In this document: positions 35,423 to 48,255 of the stretch, piece after piece | Layout of the letters: each line of letters opens with the position of its first letter | Position numbering within the stretch: the first letter of the stretch is position 1 | NCBI RefSeq assembly: GCF_028640845.1 | Contig: NC_080540.1 | Coordinates: forward strand, 263,719,958 to 263,783,957 | From: Ahaetulla prasina | Taxonomy: Eukaryota > Chordata > Lepidosauria > Squamata > Colubridae | Direction of reading: 5' to 3' | Length of the DNA stretch: 64,000 nt | Program-made: the position numbers and the translations under genes | The notes under the pieces: model-generated | What the model saw: only the letters and a program-made list of their open reading frames with translations | Told to the model about the DNA's origin: nothing | Database searches by the model: none

Positions 35423-37700
35423 GGCGTTAGGCTGGGGCAGAACATCCCCCAACTTCATCTTCTTGGCTCCTCTGGATGGGAGGAGGGATGAATTCAACCG
35501 TCTTCAGGCCTACGGCGGGGTGGGGAACGGGAGGGGGAAACCTCTGGAGGGATTTGACTTTTCCCCAGGAAAAGTAGTTGGGGCCTCACTTTTTCCCTGG
35601 CTTTGCTGATGAGAGCTGCCCCCACAAGCGGGGTGGGGGGGTGTCTCTGCCGCCTGACGCAACCCCCACCGCTCGCTACCATTGATGGGTTAGCAAAAGG
35701 GACTTGCGGCCAGGCAAAGCAGCCAGGCTCCCTTTCGCTTCACCTGATCAATGAAAGGAGTCTTGGGCGTTCCCGTGTCGTGGGAATGCAAAGTACGCAG
35801 AAGCCCTAGCTCTCTGGCATAAAGCTCGGTCAGCGAAGGAATGATGGCCGACCCGAAAGTTTTTGACATGAGTGGCTTCCGTTGGCATTTTACCCCCATC
35901 TTCCACGGGTTTAGGTCCACAGCTGCCTTTCCTTTAGTGCCGCTCGTTAATTTGGGAAAGGCTCTTTCCTCTAGAAACTTTCTTGCAGTCCACACACGCC
36001 GTTTTTACCCCCTGTAAGCCTATCCACCTCCCTCTTTTTCTTTCCAGGGGTCTCTAGATATTTTATAGCAAAGACACCTTGTATTAATGTTCAGGTGCGA
36101 TGCATTGCGCCTGAAAAGGCATCGTCCTATTTCTCCATTATACGATACCCGTTTAATGGCAAGTCAGGCGCACCCGCTCAAAACTAAGCCCGGCTGAATT
36201 TAGCGGGGCTTATTCCGCGCCCAGCTATTTTAAATCACTAAGGAACAAGCAGATTAATATCACTCACAACTTTTTTTTTTAATCCAGTGTTAGTCTAATG
36301 TAGATACTTTGATATCAAAGCTATGTTATATTGTGACAATTGTATCTAATTTCTGAGGTTCTGCCGAATACTTTTGAACTGAGCTATTGTATTAAGAACG
36401 ACTTTAATATATCAGTAGTTTTGGCTTCAGTTGTGGCTATTTGTAAAGAAATATTGGGCGTGGATATGGTTTAAGAGCAAATAGTTATACAATTGATCTA
36501 ATCGTTAAAAATGGAAATACTTGGGAAAGCAATTCGAATCTTTGGGCGTTCACTTAAATTATTTGGAAAACTGCCACAGATATCAGATGCTTAATTTTTA
36601 GATGTAGATGTCTTGGTGGACGACGTCCATTAAAGATGCCATTGATCTGAAGTCCAGCAAATTAGATCTTGAAAGTTAGGCACTGGGGATTTCTTCGCTA
36701 AACATAAAAATGTGTTGAAGTATTGAAACTTTTCTTCTTGCTTACTTTTAATCAGGTCCCTTCTTTCTGTGCGTCACATTTCCATACCCTTTATCTTTAT
36801 TTCGACGTGGTTATACCAGGCGCCTCTTGACCCAAAAAGGACCTGCGAAGGATTTCCCCTGAGTAGAGGAGAGAAATGCAGGACGGCACAGGGCTTGGAG
36901 GAAATTAGAGAATTTAGGTTGAAAAAGTCTTTCGTAAAAGAATTGTTTCATTACAAATGGCTGGGCATTATTTTTCTATAAGCACGCACAAGCACTCCTA
37001 CAAGGAAACGTGTGCATGTGGATGGCAATAGATATAAGTAAAGAATAAACATGTAATGTATGAGGAATAGGCGGGGCGGGGAGAAATAGAAATGGTACAG
37101 TAACCTGTACTGCCAATGGTTTTTCCAAAACTTATTTCGATCTCCTCCAAGTCAAGAACCTCCTACCTGCCAAAACGGGTTATGACAATCCAAACCATCC
37201 CTGATAAAAAAAACACCGGTGCTGTCAGTGGGAAGGGATGACGGACTAAAAGGGGACCTCAGATTTCTGCAACTTCTCTGGGTTTGACCCAAAAGGAAAC
37301 AGCCGACATGGTTACGTCGCAAGATGTTGCACTAAGAACGGAAAGAGCCCTGGTTGTTGTTTTTAGGGCAGGATCCAGCTCTTTTCAAGACGAAGCTGTA
37401 TGACTTCTTACTTGAGGCTAAACACTCTTCCCCGGAGATTTCGTCTCGGGAGAAAGGAACACCCGGCCGGCGTCCGAAGGAAACTCCGTGAACTTCGATG
37501 GGAAATATTTAAAAATAAACCATGCTCAATCAATTTCGTGTTGTATTCTTCGAATTAACAATTGGCCATAAATACCATTTTGCGGGCCTCAAGTTTTTCG
37601 CATCATTAAAACTATATCCTTGCATATTTTTTTAATTATATAACATTAGAGTGGCCACCCGAAACTTTAAACGTTTAGGAATCCACCCGATTTCAAAGGC
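35423..37700. other. Repeat-poor intergenic sequence
   Basis: No transposon was recognised over more than 2 kb, in contrast to the preceding 30 kb. AT-rich stretches at 36240-36620 look like conserved non-coding sequence (varied, non-repetitive), but conservation cannot be tested here. Open frames are short and featureless. Confidence 0.4.
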
Positions 37701-40230
37701 GATTTACTGCGATCTTGCGCAGATCAACCCTCTCCTCGGGAGTTCAGACAAACTCATCCTCACTTAGGATGGGAAAAGGAACTCCCAGCCAGGGAGTCTC
37801 TGAGCAGAAAAGCGAAGGAGCGCCCTTCCAGGTCCAAGTCAAGGTCCTGGTGGCAGGAGCGGAACTTGGCCCTTCTGAACCAGAAAAGTGATCCACCGGC
37901 CCCGCCTGCCCGCCTCTGGCCAAGGAACAGGGCCGACGGACCCTGTCGGCAAAGGGGAGCTTCGGACCGCAGCTCCCTCTGAGGTCGCCGGACTCTGAGG
38001 TTGTCAAAAGTTCCGGGCCAGTTTGCTCTATGGCAGAGCTTTGTGGCGCGTCCTCGATTCTCGCCCACGTCCTTTAAAAGAGACAAAAGTAAAGAGGCGA
38101 AGCTTGAGACTCTTTAGAGCCGTGTAGTTTCCTCGAGCCTTCCGAGTTTGCAAGTTTCTTTGCTGCTTGGGGAAAAGCCTCGAAAGCTTCCCCGATCTCG
38201 GAGACCAGTCCGGCCTGCATGCCCAGATTGCGCCACTAGAGGTCACTGTCCCACCGCCGTCTCCCTGTGCCGAGTTCCACCTCCTTCCGTTTTTTGTTTT
38301 TTTTAAAAAAACTCAAATTAGCACCGTATTAATTAACGCCGTAGTCTATCAATCGACGTTTCTCAGCCCAGGGCAAAGGCAAGGTTTAGGTAGAACAAAG
38401 AAAAACACTTTCCCGTCTAATTTTCAAATGCCATCCAAAACAAAAATCCTTCATCCTTCACAAAACGGGAGCCGAGCGTCTGAGTGACTAAGGTACAGTT
38501 TCCTAAGACTTTAACTTTGGGGCTTATGAACCGGCGCCGTCCAGCTCTCTTCTCCGGTGCTGGTACCGAAGAAGGACCGGGTAGAAGGGCGGGGAAGCGG
38601 GGGGGGGCGGGGGAAATGCTCTCTCTCTCTCTCTCTCTCCCGTGCAAGAAATGCCACAAATGGCTGAGCGTCTTGACGCACATTAAAATTGGCCGAGGAC
38701 TAATCTCCATACTCTTTAATTACGAAAAAGGCTTCCATAAAACATCCAGGCGGCAGGATTTGTTTCCCGCGGCTGACAGCTTTGCCTCTCCCCCTGGCCC
38801 GTCGGGGCCCCTCGAAGGCTGCTTCTCCCTACAGGACTGGGCGAAACAGCCAGCCAGCTTCGAATTGAAGGGGAGGCCCAAATTTTTAAGGCCTCTCCGT
38901 AGAGCTCCCCGCCAATTGCCCTCTCTGCCTGTTTGCGAGGAAGGCAAACCAGAAGAGGGGTTCCTTCCCAGAAAGGGACCGCTTCTCTTGTGCCTTCTAG
39001 GCCTCTCCGCCTTCTCTCCCCAGCTTCCACCTGCTCTGAGGCCGGGCCGTGTGCGCCGTATAGGCCAGGAAGCTCGTAGGAAGGCCGCAAAAGGATCGCG
39101 GGGGGGGGGGGCGGGGGGAGAGAATAGCTGTGCGTTTATGTAGGTCAATCACGGTCGGTCTAGCGATCCGAAGTCCCGGGTGGGTCGACGGGGCCACCGG
39201 TTCTGCTTCCGCTCAGGCTCTTTCGAAACCGTGTCGATGGTCAAGAGCCGCCGGCCGAATCTGTCCTCTGGCGAAGCTTTCGCCGCCCCGAAGAACAGCC
39301 AAGCCGATATTAGGAGAGGTTTCCCTGCCTGCTGTGAGGGAGCGTTTCGCAGGCACAACTTCGACGGAGCGCTCCATCAGCTAGGCCAGGAAACCGAGGA
39401 TGCGGGGGGGAGAGGGGGAAAGAGGCTCGGCGCCGCGGGCTATTGAACGGAAGGCCATCAGCGCGCCGGGCCCTGCACGCTGCAGAAGCGGGCGGCGGTC
39501 CCCTAGGGCGGCTCGGCGAAGGCCTGGGGTCAATTATCGCTCGCTCTCGATTCATCGGCATTTCCCTCCCGAGAGCAAAGGCATCCGGCTGTCAGCTGTC
39601 CGGGGCGGTTTGTCTCTGACCGAGAGTGCCTTGGCTGGGTCAAGCCCGCCGGGGTCAGATGTCAAGCCTGCCCGGAGTTCCCCTGCGCCCTGACCCGGCC
39701 TCCCCTTGCAAGGTGACGCGCCCACCCGCAGAGCTCAGCTCCGCTCGCGATTAGCCCACAAGAGGCGGCTTTTCCGAAGCCGGGTCGGCTGGAAGGCGTC
39801 AGGCGAGCAGCCCGGCTGAGGTGCGAGGCCTGTTCCCGACTGTTGTCATGCCCCACCCCTTTTCTTTTTAGAAAGCCTTGGGGGGCATTTGATGTTGTTT
39901 TTCGAGGAAGGGCAAGGGAAGGCACCTCCCAAATTAGGGCGGAAGGGTTTGGCTCCCCGACTGCCACCAATAGGGCTCCGGAGGTCTCTCCCTAGGCCTA
40001 GGGCCACCTCGCCTGCCTCTCAACCAAGGCACGATACGGTTGTTATGGCGCGCCCCTCTGGTGAAAAGGGGGGAATTGGGCCCCCCCATATCTTTTGGCG
40101 AGCCCAGCTGGGCAGAAAGGGAGGCAAGAGAGCCCCACCCACCCTGGCTCCCGCCGCGCCTTTGCCTTCGGCTGAATCCCGCAAGGGCTCTGAGCCTACA
40201 GCCTCTTTAGACCTCCGCCCCTCTCGTTGA
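37700..40230. promoter_or_regulatory. GC/CpG-rich island-like region
   Basis: A 2.5-kb GC-rich region with many CpGs (for example ccggcgccgtcc at 38531, tcggcgccgcgg at 39428, cgcgccgggccc at 39462) and no transposons. Several overlapping frames of 80-220 codons occur on both strands with Pro/Arg/Gly-rich content. This is typical of CpG islands, and none resembles a known protein. I infer a promoter or developmental regulatory island for the transcript unit downstream of MEF2C. I could not fix a TSS or exon here. Confidence 0.5.
38619..38639. repeat. (CT)n microsatellite
   Basis: About 10 CT units within the CpG-rich region. Confidence 0.95.
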
Positions 40231-42146
40231 GGCCGCTCGGCCCTCTGCGGATTCTGCTATAGCAGGAGGCGATTCCCCAAACTACCGAAAGAAATAAGAG
40301 TACCAATAAGGGAGAATATTTGTAATTCAGAGGTGAAATAAGGGACCCTGGGTCCTCTTTTCCTAAGAGCATATTTGGGGGCTGGGATGGAGTGGGGTGG
40401 GGGTGTATGCGAACTCGCCAGTTTATCAATATTGACCGAATTGGAATCCGAAGTAGTTTCCTTTATCTAGCTAGGGAGAACAAATGGGGCGCAGATTTGC
40501 TGCTTTTGATGGGTCGTTTCGCCATTTTCATTCCCTTGAAAGCGAGCGGGCGACCTCCTGAGGGCTTTTAACGCGCTTTCTTAGAAACTTCGGTGTCAGG
40601 GGATCCGATCCACCCCAAGGAGAACTGGAGTGTTTAATCTGGAACACAGACGCCTCAAAGGATGCCGTCCTCGAAAACGGATCAAGCTAAGCTTAATGAT
40701 GTCACCCTTGGTTCTAAACGTATTTACATACCAGTGTAATGGTGATTTCAAGGGAGCTTGAATGAACTCGATTCAAAGATTGCTCTTTGGATAGGTTTCT
40801 GTTTGTCAACGGGATATTGCCTTGTAGGTGGTGAGGATCGCTGATATATTAGACCTCAAACCGGTTTATGTACCACGCGACATCATTATTCCCCCACCCT
40901 TTAAAAATAGTTGAGGGACCTAACATGAAACTGATTTAGGAAACTTGACAATGAAATACAGACTGGTAAATCGCTGTCCCTTTATTTGAGTCTTAATAAT
41001 AACCCTTTGAGACTCGGCAATATTTGACTTAGGGACTTTAAAAGCAATGCTAATGGAGTCGGGGCGGGAGGGGGACGAGGAGGAGAATCGGTGCCCACAC
41101 TGAAACTGCCCAGAGCGAGAACGGCCTCGTTATTTTTGGGGAAGGATAACCACCAGCTCAATCCTATTCCTTTTCCTTAGGATCTAGGTTCTATCGAATT
41201 AATGCGATCTACCTTGATTCCCAACCCTAAGCGAACGTAATGTCCCAGTTTCCGAAGTGAGAAAAAAAAACCCAAACAGAATCGCACAGTGGCAGATGCT
41301 CTCTTCCTTCCGTAAGACCGGGCTCGTTTATTCATGATCCCAAATAGAAGACGATGGGAAAGGGCGTATCCTCAAGAAAACTGTTAGGAACGTGGCGGAA
41401 ATACGCTTTTCGCTAGAAATAAATAAGGAAATACAGATTAATGATTACACCTTGCAAAGTGGAGTCTGCAGTAGTAAAAGCTCTTTCACCAACCCTGTCA
41501 TTCTCGTTGATTCTCCAGAGCTAAGTATTTTATCCTCTAGTTTCAGGAGTCCCTGATTAGCATTTCTCCTGGTGGAAACGGTCTTTAAGATAAGGCAGAT
41601 AGGTCTGGCCCGGTCCAGGACTGAACAGGTCCCTCCTAAATTCGGAAACGCGAGGTCACGTAAGCAATGGGCACAATTATTACATAAGTCCTCCTGAAAT
41701 GAAGCGCCAAACAGCCCCCTCCCAGTTGCCAGTTGGGGTTCTTGCGCACGTCCTATTAATTTTGCTGGCACCCAAGCAAGGTAACCTCGAAATCGGATTG
41801 TTTTTTAGTCCGCTATTTTTTTTAATTTGATATTTTAAAACATTGTGTATTTTTCTTTTAATTTGATCGATTGAATTTATTAAAGACTTATATATGGGAC
41901 AGATGTAGAAAGGGAAGTTGGGTCATTTTCGGCTTAATGGTTTATCTTTTGCACCGGACCTAAACTATCAAAAGTGGCCTGTTTAGCAAAATCAATCGTT
42001 TCTCAACTAATCTAGACATATTCTGTGTGAAGCCAATGTCAAATAATCTCACCCAAACAAAGCATATGTATTTCAGGTGATGTCCTGTGATACATATATT
42101 AACAATAATTACACTATTTAACTAGTGCAATGGGTTGATTTTATTA
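40231..42146. other. Repeat-poor intergenic sequence, enhancer-like
   Basis: No transposon was recognised. The stretch 40600-41300 is complex, non-repetitive sequence rich in homeobox-type and A/T-rich motifs, including a full MEF2 consensus match TTAAAAATAG at 40901-40910. No long coding frame is present. It is a reasonable candidate conserved non-coding element cluster. Confidence 0.4.
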
Positions 42147-44015
42147 CAGTCATAGGAAAGCGAATAGACCCAATTTCATTATTGACTTTTTCCACATATT
42201 TCAGCATGCAATTATTTGATCTTTATTTTGACAATATTGATAAAGGATATACAACAAATATGCACCATGTTGTAGTCCATTGTAATTTAAATAAACCTAA
42301 ATGCAAATTTTGCATGTGGAAAATATGCCCCATGTAAAGTTTGCTTTTTTGACATATGCTGACATGTCAATATTTTATCATTATTTAAACAGTATATAAA
42401 GGTTAAAGTGAAGATAATTATGAAAAATGACTTTGCAATCATTTACTCAACAAAAAATAACATGCCATTTCATTTTATAGAAAAAATAAATACACTTTTT
42501 GTTCTAATACGTAGTATTGCCTGCTCTGACAGAAACAACTTCATCTAAATGTTTCTTATAACCATCTATATAGTCTCCAACATGGATTGAGATGAATTTT
42601 TTCCCACTTCTCCATACATAATTTTTTCAGCTGTGTGATGTTTGAAGGGTTTCTTCCATGCATGGCCTGTTCAATGAGATCTGGGATTTGACTTGGCCAT
42701 TCGAGAATTCTCTATTTCTTTCTCTATCATTCAGCAATTCCATGGTGCATTTACTGTAATGTTTGGGTCATTGTCATGTTGCTAGGACCACTTGCAATTG
42801 ATCTTAATTCTTCTGACCAATGGTCTCATATTATGCTGAAGTATCCTCTGACACAATAAAGAATTCAGTGGATTCTGCATGTTGAACTGCCTAGGCCCTG
42901 ATGCAACAAAACAGCCCCAAACCATAGCATTCCAACCACCAGGATTTATAATTGATATTAGGCTGTTTTGGTGAAATGCTATTTGTAGTTTTCTCCAAAC
43001 ACCTCCTGCCCAAATAACTCAATCTTTGTCTTATTTGCACATTGTTCCAGAAGTCCTTGTCTTTGCCTAGTTGTTCATGAACAAATTTAGTCTTACTTCA
43101 GTGTTCTTTCTGGACAGCAAAGGTTTCCTCCTGGCACATCATCCATATACAGCTTTCTAATGGTCAGACTTATGCACTTTGACACCAATAGTGATGAGAG
43201 CTATTTGTAGGTCACAGGATGAAATTTTGCTGTCCTTGGAAATTTCTTTTAGCATCTTGCATTCTGTTGTCTGATGGCCTAGCCAGAGCAAGCTGGCAGC
43301 TCTTTCCAACCCTTTCCACTTGTAGATGATCCTCATGATAGTGAAATGATTGATGTCTAATTGTTTGGCAATAAATCTCTCCCCAGATTCATGGGCTACA
43401 ACCTTCTTTTTGAAGGCCTTAGAGAGCACTGTGGATCTGTACGTGGTTGTACCACAAACTTCAAAAAGTAAGTCAAAGCAGGGGTGAAATCCAACAGGTT
43501 CTGACAGGTTCTGGAGAACTGGCAGTGAAAATTTTGAGTAGTTCGGAGAACTGGCAAATACCACCTCTGGCTGGCGCCAGAAATGGGAGGGAATGGAGAT
43601 TTTGCAGTATCCTTCCCTTGCCACACCCACCAAGCCACGCCATGCCCACCAAGCCACACTCTCAGAACCGGTAGTAAAAAAATTTGGATTTCACCACTGA
43701 GTCAAACTAAATGTCTGAACTAAGACAGGAAGGATCCTTGTGCATCTTCTCTTAAGGTATTCCAATTATTTGCATCTGATTCTAATTTTAGTTATTTGAG
43801 GTGGTGTTAAATATAAGAGTGTTTTCCACATGCAAAATTTGCATTTTTATATTGATTTAAATTATGCACTGATACAATTATACAACATATAATTGGTTCG
43901 TGATATTTTTTATATCTCTTTATCATTATTGTTGAAATGTAGATCAAGTATCTGTATGCTGAAAAAGTCAAAAATCTCGATGGATTACTTACTTTGTAAC
44001 AAAAGTGGTGTTATG
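42147..44015 (-). mobile_element. Tc1/mariner transposon, decayed, with long terminal inverted repeats
   Basis: Inverted repeats of roughly 200 bp: the left arm ends about 42345 with tgcaaattttgcatgtggaa, and the right arm begins about 43818 with its complement ttccacatgcaaaatttgca. The outer ends are TA-flanked (42145-42146 and 44016-44017). Between them, minus-strand sequence is a worn Tc1-type transposase (for example around 42820-43150 and 43180-43430, the latter covering the N-terminal helix-turn-helix part). Many stops and shifts mean it is inactive. A hAT MITE is nested at 43479-43699. Confidence 0.88.
43479..43699 (+). mobile_element. hAT MITE, family C, copy 2, nested in the Tc1 element
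   Basis: A 221-bp element starting CAGGGGTGAAATCCAACAGG and ending TTCACCACTG. Flanks agtcaaag (43471-43478) and agtcaaac (43700-43707) match at 7 of 8. The body includes aatggagattttgcagtatcc. Confidence 0.92.
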
Positions 44016-44649
44016 TAAGCAGTTTTAAAGGGAATAAATTCCACTGGCTCAGTGGCATATTTTCAGTGAGACATTCCACTTTAACAGTTTTGCCAATTCC
44101 ATTCTAAATCTAAAGCAAGATTTGATCAACCTGTTTTAGAAATATTCTTGTCTGAATATTTCTGAGGCTTTATTAGAAACTGTAGCTTGATCTCCCAACA
44201 ATGCAATTGTATGTAGGCCAGCTTTTTGAAAAAGAGCAGGAACAAAGGCAACTTCAGCCGAGAGAAATATTATGTAATTGATGGTGATGGTATGAAGTCA
44301 GGTTAATTTGGCAATGTATGGACAAATGGTTTTGCTGATTCTTAGGTTTTTAATAAATGTGCTGAGCATTTAATGTTTTATTTTATGACATGACATGTTA
44401 TAAAACAATAACCACATGACATGTTATAAAACAATAACCACAAATTATTTTTTAGAAGTTTCTGATAGGCTCAGGATAACATTTGCGTTTACTATGAATT
44501 AATTTAAGAAAATCTGAACTTAATAACATATTTTATATAACACATTAAATTACAAAGAATATTTTTAATGGTGTATGTGTATAGTTTAATGCAAAGTATA
44601 TAAATAATTATGCATAAAACAGAAATACTACACTTTTTATATACAGGCT
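44016..44649. other. Intergenic AT-rich sequence
   Basis: Contains a perfect 26-bp tandem duplication at 44389-44440 (listed). No gene was recognised. Confidence 0.45.
44389..44440. repeat. Perfect 26-bp tandem duplication
   Basis: Two identical units starting catgacatgttataaaaca (44389-44414 and 44415-44440). The lack of any difference indicates a recent event. Confidence 0.95.
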
Positions 44650-45165
44650 TAGCAAATTTATGCCAGAAATGGTAGGTCCAATATCTGATCCTCTGCTAGT
44701 TGTACATCATTGGCAACCTTCAGTCTCAAAAGAGAAAGAGGTCCTAAAACAGCATCTGTTGTGACTAAAAAGGCCAATTTGAGAGTGGCAATCCCTTCCA
44801 CACTGAGGGCAGATACATTCTGTCCCCTGCCCAGCCCCCAGATTTTGCTGATTCCGGGACTGCCTCTTTGCCTCAGCCTGCCGAACAAGTGTCTCTTCGA
44901 ATTGAAGAAGGCCATGCTGCATCTCTAGCCTCCAAGGTGAACAATCAGAGGTCAAGGTTTCCAGTTGTTAATGTCCATTCACAAGGCCTTTAGATCCCAC
45001 TTGCAGATATCCTTATATCGCAGCTGTGGCCTCCCTCTGAGGCGCTTTTCCTGCACTAATTCTCCATACAGGAGATCTTTCGGAATCAGACCATCAACCA
45101 TTCTCACGAATGGTCTCAATGATATTGCACTGGGTTGGTGAAGGCTAATATAAGGAATTTGGAAT
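44650..45165 (-). mobile_element. LINE ORF C-terminal fragment with C2H2-like zinc finger
   Basis: Minus frames read GRPQLRYKDICKWDLKAL (about 45050-44982) and, after a frameshift, CPQCGRDCHSQIGLFSHNRC (about 44812-44750). This combination, a basic RYKDxCKxDLKAL stretch followed by a Cys2-His2-like finger, ends the ORF of a widespread animal non-LTR retrotransposon group. The exact clade is not assigned. Frameshifts make it inactive. Confidence 0.7.
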
Positions 45166-45287
45166 AGTGTATCAGAGGATTTGGAGACAAGAAGTAAATT
45201 GAAGAAAATGCTGGGATGTAAACATTCTGGGAAGAAACTTTCAGCTGGCCTATATGTTCTCACACCTCAAGACCTAGCACTACATAC

Positions 45288-45495
45288 CAGGGGTGAAATC
45301 CAGCAGGTTTTGACAGGTTCTGGAGAACCAGTAGCGGAAATTTTGAGTAGTTCGGAGTGGGGTGGGAATGGAGATTTTGCAATATCCTTCCCCCAGGAGT
45401 GGGTAGGGAATGGAGATTTTGCAGTATCCTTCCCCTGCCATGCCCACCAAGCCACACCCACAGAACCAGTGGGGAAAAAATTGATTTCACCACTG
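45288..45495 (+). mobile_element. hAT MITE, family C, copy 3, with internal tandem duplication
   Basis: A 208-bp element starting CAGGGGTGAAATCCAGCAGG and ending TTTCACCACTG. Flanks ctacatac (45280-45287) and ctacacac (45496-45503) match at 7 of 8. The segment gggaatggagattttgca occurs twice (about 45363 and 45408), a duplication absent from copy 2. Confidence 0.92.
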
Positions 45496-45503
45496 CTACA
45501 CAC

Positions 45504-48214
45504 TTTTTCTACACAAGTATACAAGTACTTGAATATCCCTGTCAGATCGGACCAAGGGTCTATTTCATGTATAAACCTGTTTCTTTAGTGCTAATCTGGT
45601 GCTTCTGGAATGGACAGCTTCCTGTAACATGGTGGTCTAGTACTCTAATCATCTCCAATCTTCAAGCCCTTGGTTGGGGTGGAAAGAATAGGAGTCCAAT
45701 GTATTTGTAAGAACACCAATTTAAGAAAAGCTATGACACCAGAAAGAGCAACCATTTACTATAGGAAAATCTGATAACAGCAGTATGAGCAATAAGAAAG
45801 ATACTACTGTAGTCTCATGAAAAGTAATAAAGTCTTACCCTAGATGCATCAAATATAACATTAACCGAAGATCAGTCACTTTCTTATTCCAAGATTGCCA
45901 GAGTGCAATTATATTTTATTAATCCTGTTGTAACCCTTTATTGGATATCAAGTCCTGTGGATTGCAAGTTCTTGAGCCCCTAAGCAAGGCTAATTCCCAT
46001 CTAAGGTAGAACAAACAACTTGAGTAAACCCTAACCTTAACCCTTAAGATCTCCTTAAAACTGAATAAATTTCTATGTATCTAGAGGTAAATTACAGGGG
46101 GCTGCAAACTTTGTCTTCCCAAATCTTGGATTGCTTCTTGCTTTCTGCTCCATACAGTCCAATTTGCTACACCAGTTAGTAAATGTCACTGAAAGCAGTG
46201 GAATGTTTCTGTCTGTAAGTGTATCATGGTAATTGGATTGACACAAAGGGTTAAATTTAAGGAGACTGTTGTACCCATTATGTTCTTGAATAAACTGCAA
46301 ATTTGTGTTTGCAGACCATACTCCTAAAAGCATTTTCCTTGCTAAAATTACAATCCACTTAAGGTTCCTTCTATTATTTAGCATCTAAATGGTGTTTATG
46401 AGATTGATTTAAGCTTTTGAAGTCCTAAAACAAAGATGGTATTAGATCTCAATATTTAATTTTCTGATAGCCTTTGGAAAATCAATATGGACAGTAGTTA
46501 TTCTCTCTCTCTTAAATTCTTTCTTGAGAGTGAGTCCCAACTGGATCTTATTCCAAAGAAAGCATACAGAGACTTTGCTTCAGGCTCAATGGAACTGTGG
46601 AGAATGACCTCAGCTGACTTCTTTGGAAGGTTTTCTAAATCATTGCACATACAGCACAATCTTCTCTGTTTACTCCACTGTATTAAATGGGCTCTGTTTC
46701 CAAATAATACAGTTCTGGAAAAGACTTTTTGGTCTCAAATCACAGGTCAGTATTTAGCATAAGAAAAAAGGTCTCCAAAAACCTTATTCTCCATAATACA
46801 TTGTAACATCTTGATCAAAAACTGCAACATATGGTAATAGTCTCTTTCCTGTAGAAATCAAGATCAAATGGAAATGTTATTGCCATTTATACTTTCATTT
46901 GGTCTTGATTTTTACTCCCATGGATTCACCATAACCTTTTTATTTTCTATATTGAAATAAGACCTTTTGCATTAAATAGGACTTATGCCCAAGTAAAGAT
47001 GCACACTAGTCAAATGTTTCCATTTCTGAGAATAGGTACTCCAACCATTTATACAAAACCAAAGTATTTCTTTTGCTTTCTATTGCCATCAAGTAGAACC
47101 AATTTGGGTTGATGATGGATATGAACCATGTTTGCTGCATCAATGGCTATCCCAGATGTAACAAGCAACACTCCAGATCCAGATCATGGGAATTACTTTC
47201 AGTTGCATTTCAGTAGAAATGCCAGTTATATATACAATGCAAATGAGTTTAGTCACCGCTGCAAGATTGCATACGGAGGATCTCTTTCCTTGCTCTTGGA
47301 AGCTCCTCAAATGGCATATTCCAAGTCAGGCTTGCTTCCGTGCAGTGAAGGAAATGTATTTTACCACTAAATGAGAACCGGGGGGGGGGGGCGGGCAATA
47401 GGGCTTTTTCTTCATGGCGTCATCCAACCATCACTTTACTGTTGTCGCATCCCTGAAGTACTGCTACAATGGTACCTGAGTGATGCTAAATCAGCGAAGG
47501 TTTCCTCTTCCCTTCTTTAAGGGATGGGTCAGAAAGATTCGCTAATTCAGCATCAGATGACCGGGATTTCAAAGCTGAAGCACCCGCTCTAAAGTAAAAG
47601 CAAAATCCCCTGAGCTCTATCCCACCATTCATCCTTGGGCATCATGCATAAATACGCTTAGTATCTGAGCGTGAAATACATGCAGGCATTCACATTTCTG
47701 TTTATACACATCTTTCACACCTAATGTTCCTGCTTACATAATTCCATGCCAGCCACCATCTCGTTCTTGCAAAACACAACCTTGTGCTCAATAGTTCTGG
47801 GGCAAAGTTTACATTTGGAAGGAGAGACACCTTGGCTAAACTGAGGGCAGATTGTAGGAGATATAACAATGACCTAAGGAAAGGGCATTAAGGTATCTTT
47901 GAGGGTTGAGTTGCCTAGTGCAAACCTTGCCCTATGTGTGTGTGTGCGCGCGCAGATATTTTGATGCCTATTAATCTTCCTGAGAAACCTAACCGCTCAT
48001 TTGCAGTTCATGCAGAAAATCACAAAGACAATTAACGTGTCTCCACAGGCCAGGCTTTTGTGCTTATTTTCTAAAGGGCTGTGTGAGTGCCTGCCCGTTG
48101 GTGTTGGTGGAGAAGCAAGAAAGCTCCTCTTAAGAACTTCATTTTATGAATACCATAAACGCCTTAGGATTTAGTTCAGATCTCTGAAAAATCAATATCT
48201 ACCCTTTATCAGCC

Positions 48215-48218
<4 letters not shown>
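45504..48218. other. Intergenic sequence, nothing recognised
   Basis: Mostly unique-looking AT-rich sequence. A G-run lies at 47382-47391. No coding frame with recognisable features. Confidence 0.45.

Positions 48219-48252
<34 letters not shown>
48219..48252. repeat. (CT)n microsatellite
   Basis: About 17 CT units. Confidence 0.97.

Positions 48253-48255
<3 letters not shown>

Noticed and set aside
38484..39143. 219-codon open frame in the CpG-rich region
   Set aside because: Overlapped by equally long frames on the other strand. Composition is Pro/Arg/Gly/Ser-rich as expected from GC-rich DNA, with no domain and no splice context.
47128..47370. 80-codon frame with ordinary-looking composition
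   Set aside because: No splice sites framing it, no recognisable similarity, and a second frame overlaps it; most likely chance.
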